The notes beneath the pieces are model-generated. The model was not told the DNA's origin. It worked only from the letters and a program-made list of their open reading frames with translations, and did not search any database. This document shows positions 63,758 through 64,000 of a stretch of DNA of 64,000 nt, one piece after another. The stretch's first letter is position 1. Each line of letters opens with the position of its first letter. The position numbers and the translations under genes were made by a program. Source of the stretch: Vallitalea okinawensis (GTDB taxonomy: Bacteria; Bacillota; Clostridia; Lachnospirales; PQDH01); NCBI RefSeq assembly GCF_002964605.1, contig NZ_PQDH01000008.1, positions 62,001 through 126,000 of the forward strand, given 5' to 3'.

Positions 63758-64000
63758 TTAAATGGTCTTTATCCCCTTACCGATACTTTTAACAATGAGA
63801 TCTCCATTTTCTGTATTAAGCTCTATGGTCCGCCCATAGTTTTCCCCTGTATCTTCTGCGACAATAGTTATCCCTAACTCAGCTAAGTTTGCTTTTGCTG
63901 CTTGAGCATTTCTGTATCCTATTTTCATTAAATCACTGCTTGTGTCGAATTTGAACATTTGGGCACCACCTGCTAGTTTAGCCCTGATTCTGTTCTTATT
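63758..64000 (-). CDS. cheD: Chemoreceptor glutamine deamidase CheD (5' end outside window)
   Basis: The C-terminal 80 residues of CheD, which deamidates receptor Gln residues and works with CheC in adaptation. The frame is open to the window edge: RIRAKLAGGAQMF, then IGYRNAQAAKANLAELGI, VAEDTGENYGRTIELNTENG and the ending VKSIGKGIKTI are the standard C-terminal blocks. The internal ATG at 63958 is not the start. The catalytic Cys/His lie beyond the window. Confidence 0.94.
   Translation of the reverse strand, partial: NKNRIRAKLAGGAQMFKFDTSSDLMKIGYRNAQAAKANLAELGITIVAEDTGENYGRTIELNTENGDLIVKSIGKGIKTI

Noticed and set aside
1-64000. tRNA or rRNA genes, CRISPR arrays, prophage or insertion-sequence genes
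   Set aside because: None was seen on either strand.

Overview
This 64 kb window is chromosomal DNA of a low-GC, motile, anaerobic Gram-positive bacterium of the class Clostridia. The evidence is a PolC-type replicase, a sigma-D/CheD/SwrB-like motility block joined to rpsB-tsf, an L27 precursor with its Prp protease, a complete six-gene Rnf ion pump and a sensory-type [FeFe] hydrogenase. Gene order and protein style suggest Lachnospirales or Vallitalea-like Clostridia, but I cannot assign a genus. Almost everything reads on the minus strand. There is no sign of phage, plasmid, CRISPR, insertion-sequence or tRNA genes.

Right to left (the direction of transcription of most genes). 64000-60351: end of a chemotaxis/motility operon (cheD, a small membrane protein, sigD, a DUF342 protein, a Gln-rich small protein, a SwrB-like protein). 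60321-52868: the conserved translation and envelope-precursor block rpsB-tsf-pyrH-frr-uppS-cdsA-dxr-rseP, with its own strong promoter and a highly structured rpsB leader. 52700-46917: ispG and polC, preceded by a possible small structured RNA and a dispersed repeat. 46679-44552: single genes, including a tautomerase-Nudix fusion, an HD protein and a GNAT acetyltransferase. 44504-36360: pepF (+ strand), an SDR/pseudouridine synthase/pepD operon and a two-component system.

36203-31836: tyrS (+), asnB (-), a small P-loop ATPase (+) and a DUF378 protein (+). 31515-27076: a TIGR01212 radical SAM protein, then a five-gene redox-signalling cluster (DRTGG, HATPase, sensory [FeFe] hydrogenase, DRTGG, HATPase) interrupted by a palindromic repeat. 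26705-21878: rnfCDGEAB. 21653-19736: a DUF4321 protein, maf and radC. 19423-10740: one long cell-shape and division operon, mreBCD-PBP2-minCDE-rodA-mgsA, closed by a terminator. 10620-1: a small membrane protein in the position of spoIVFA, two radical-SAM-associated genes with a shortened RNase G, a dcd/prs-like pair, rplU-prp-rpmA, obg-yhbY, and a truncated secreted protein combining a degenerate nuclease fold with five ComEA-like helix-hairpin-helix repeats.

The most interesting items are the multi-helix rpsB leader, the sensory hydrogenase cluster, the tautomerase-Nudix fusion, the palindromic repeat family, the possible structured RNA before ispG, and unusual variants of conserved proteins (RNase G without its zinc-link region, methylglyoxal synthase with Glu in place of the catalytic Asp). 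Several start codons were moved from the longest ORF to the codon with a well-placed Shine-Dalgarno (SD) sequence.
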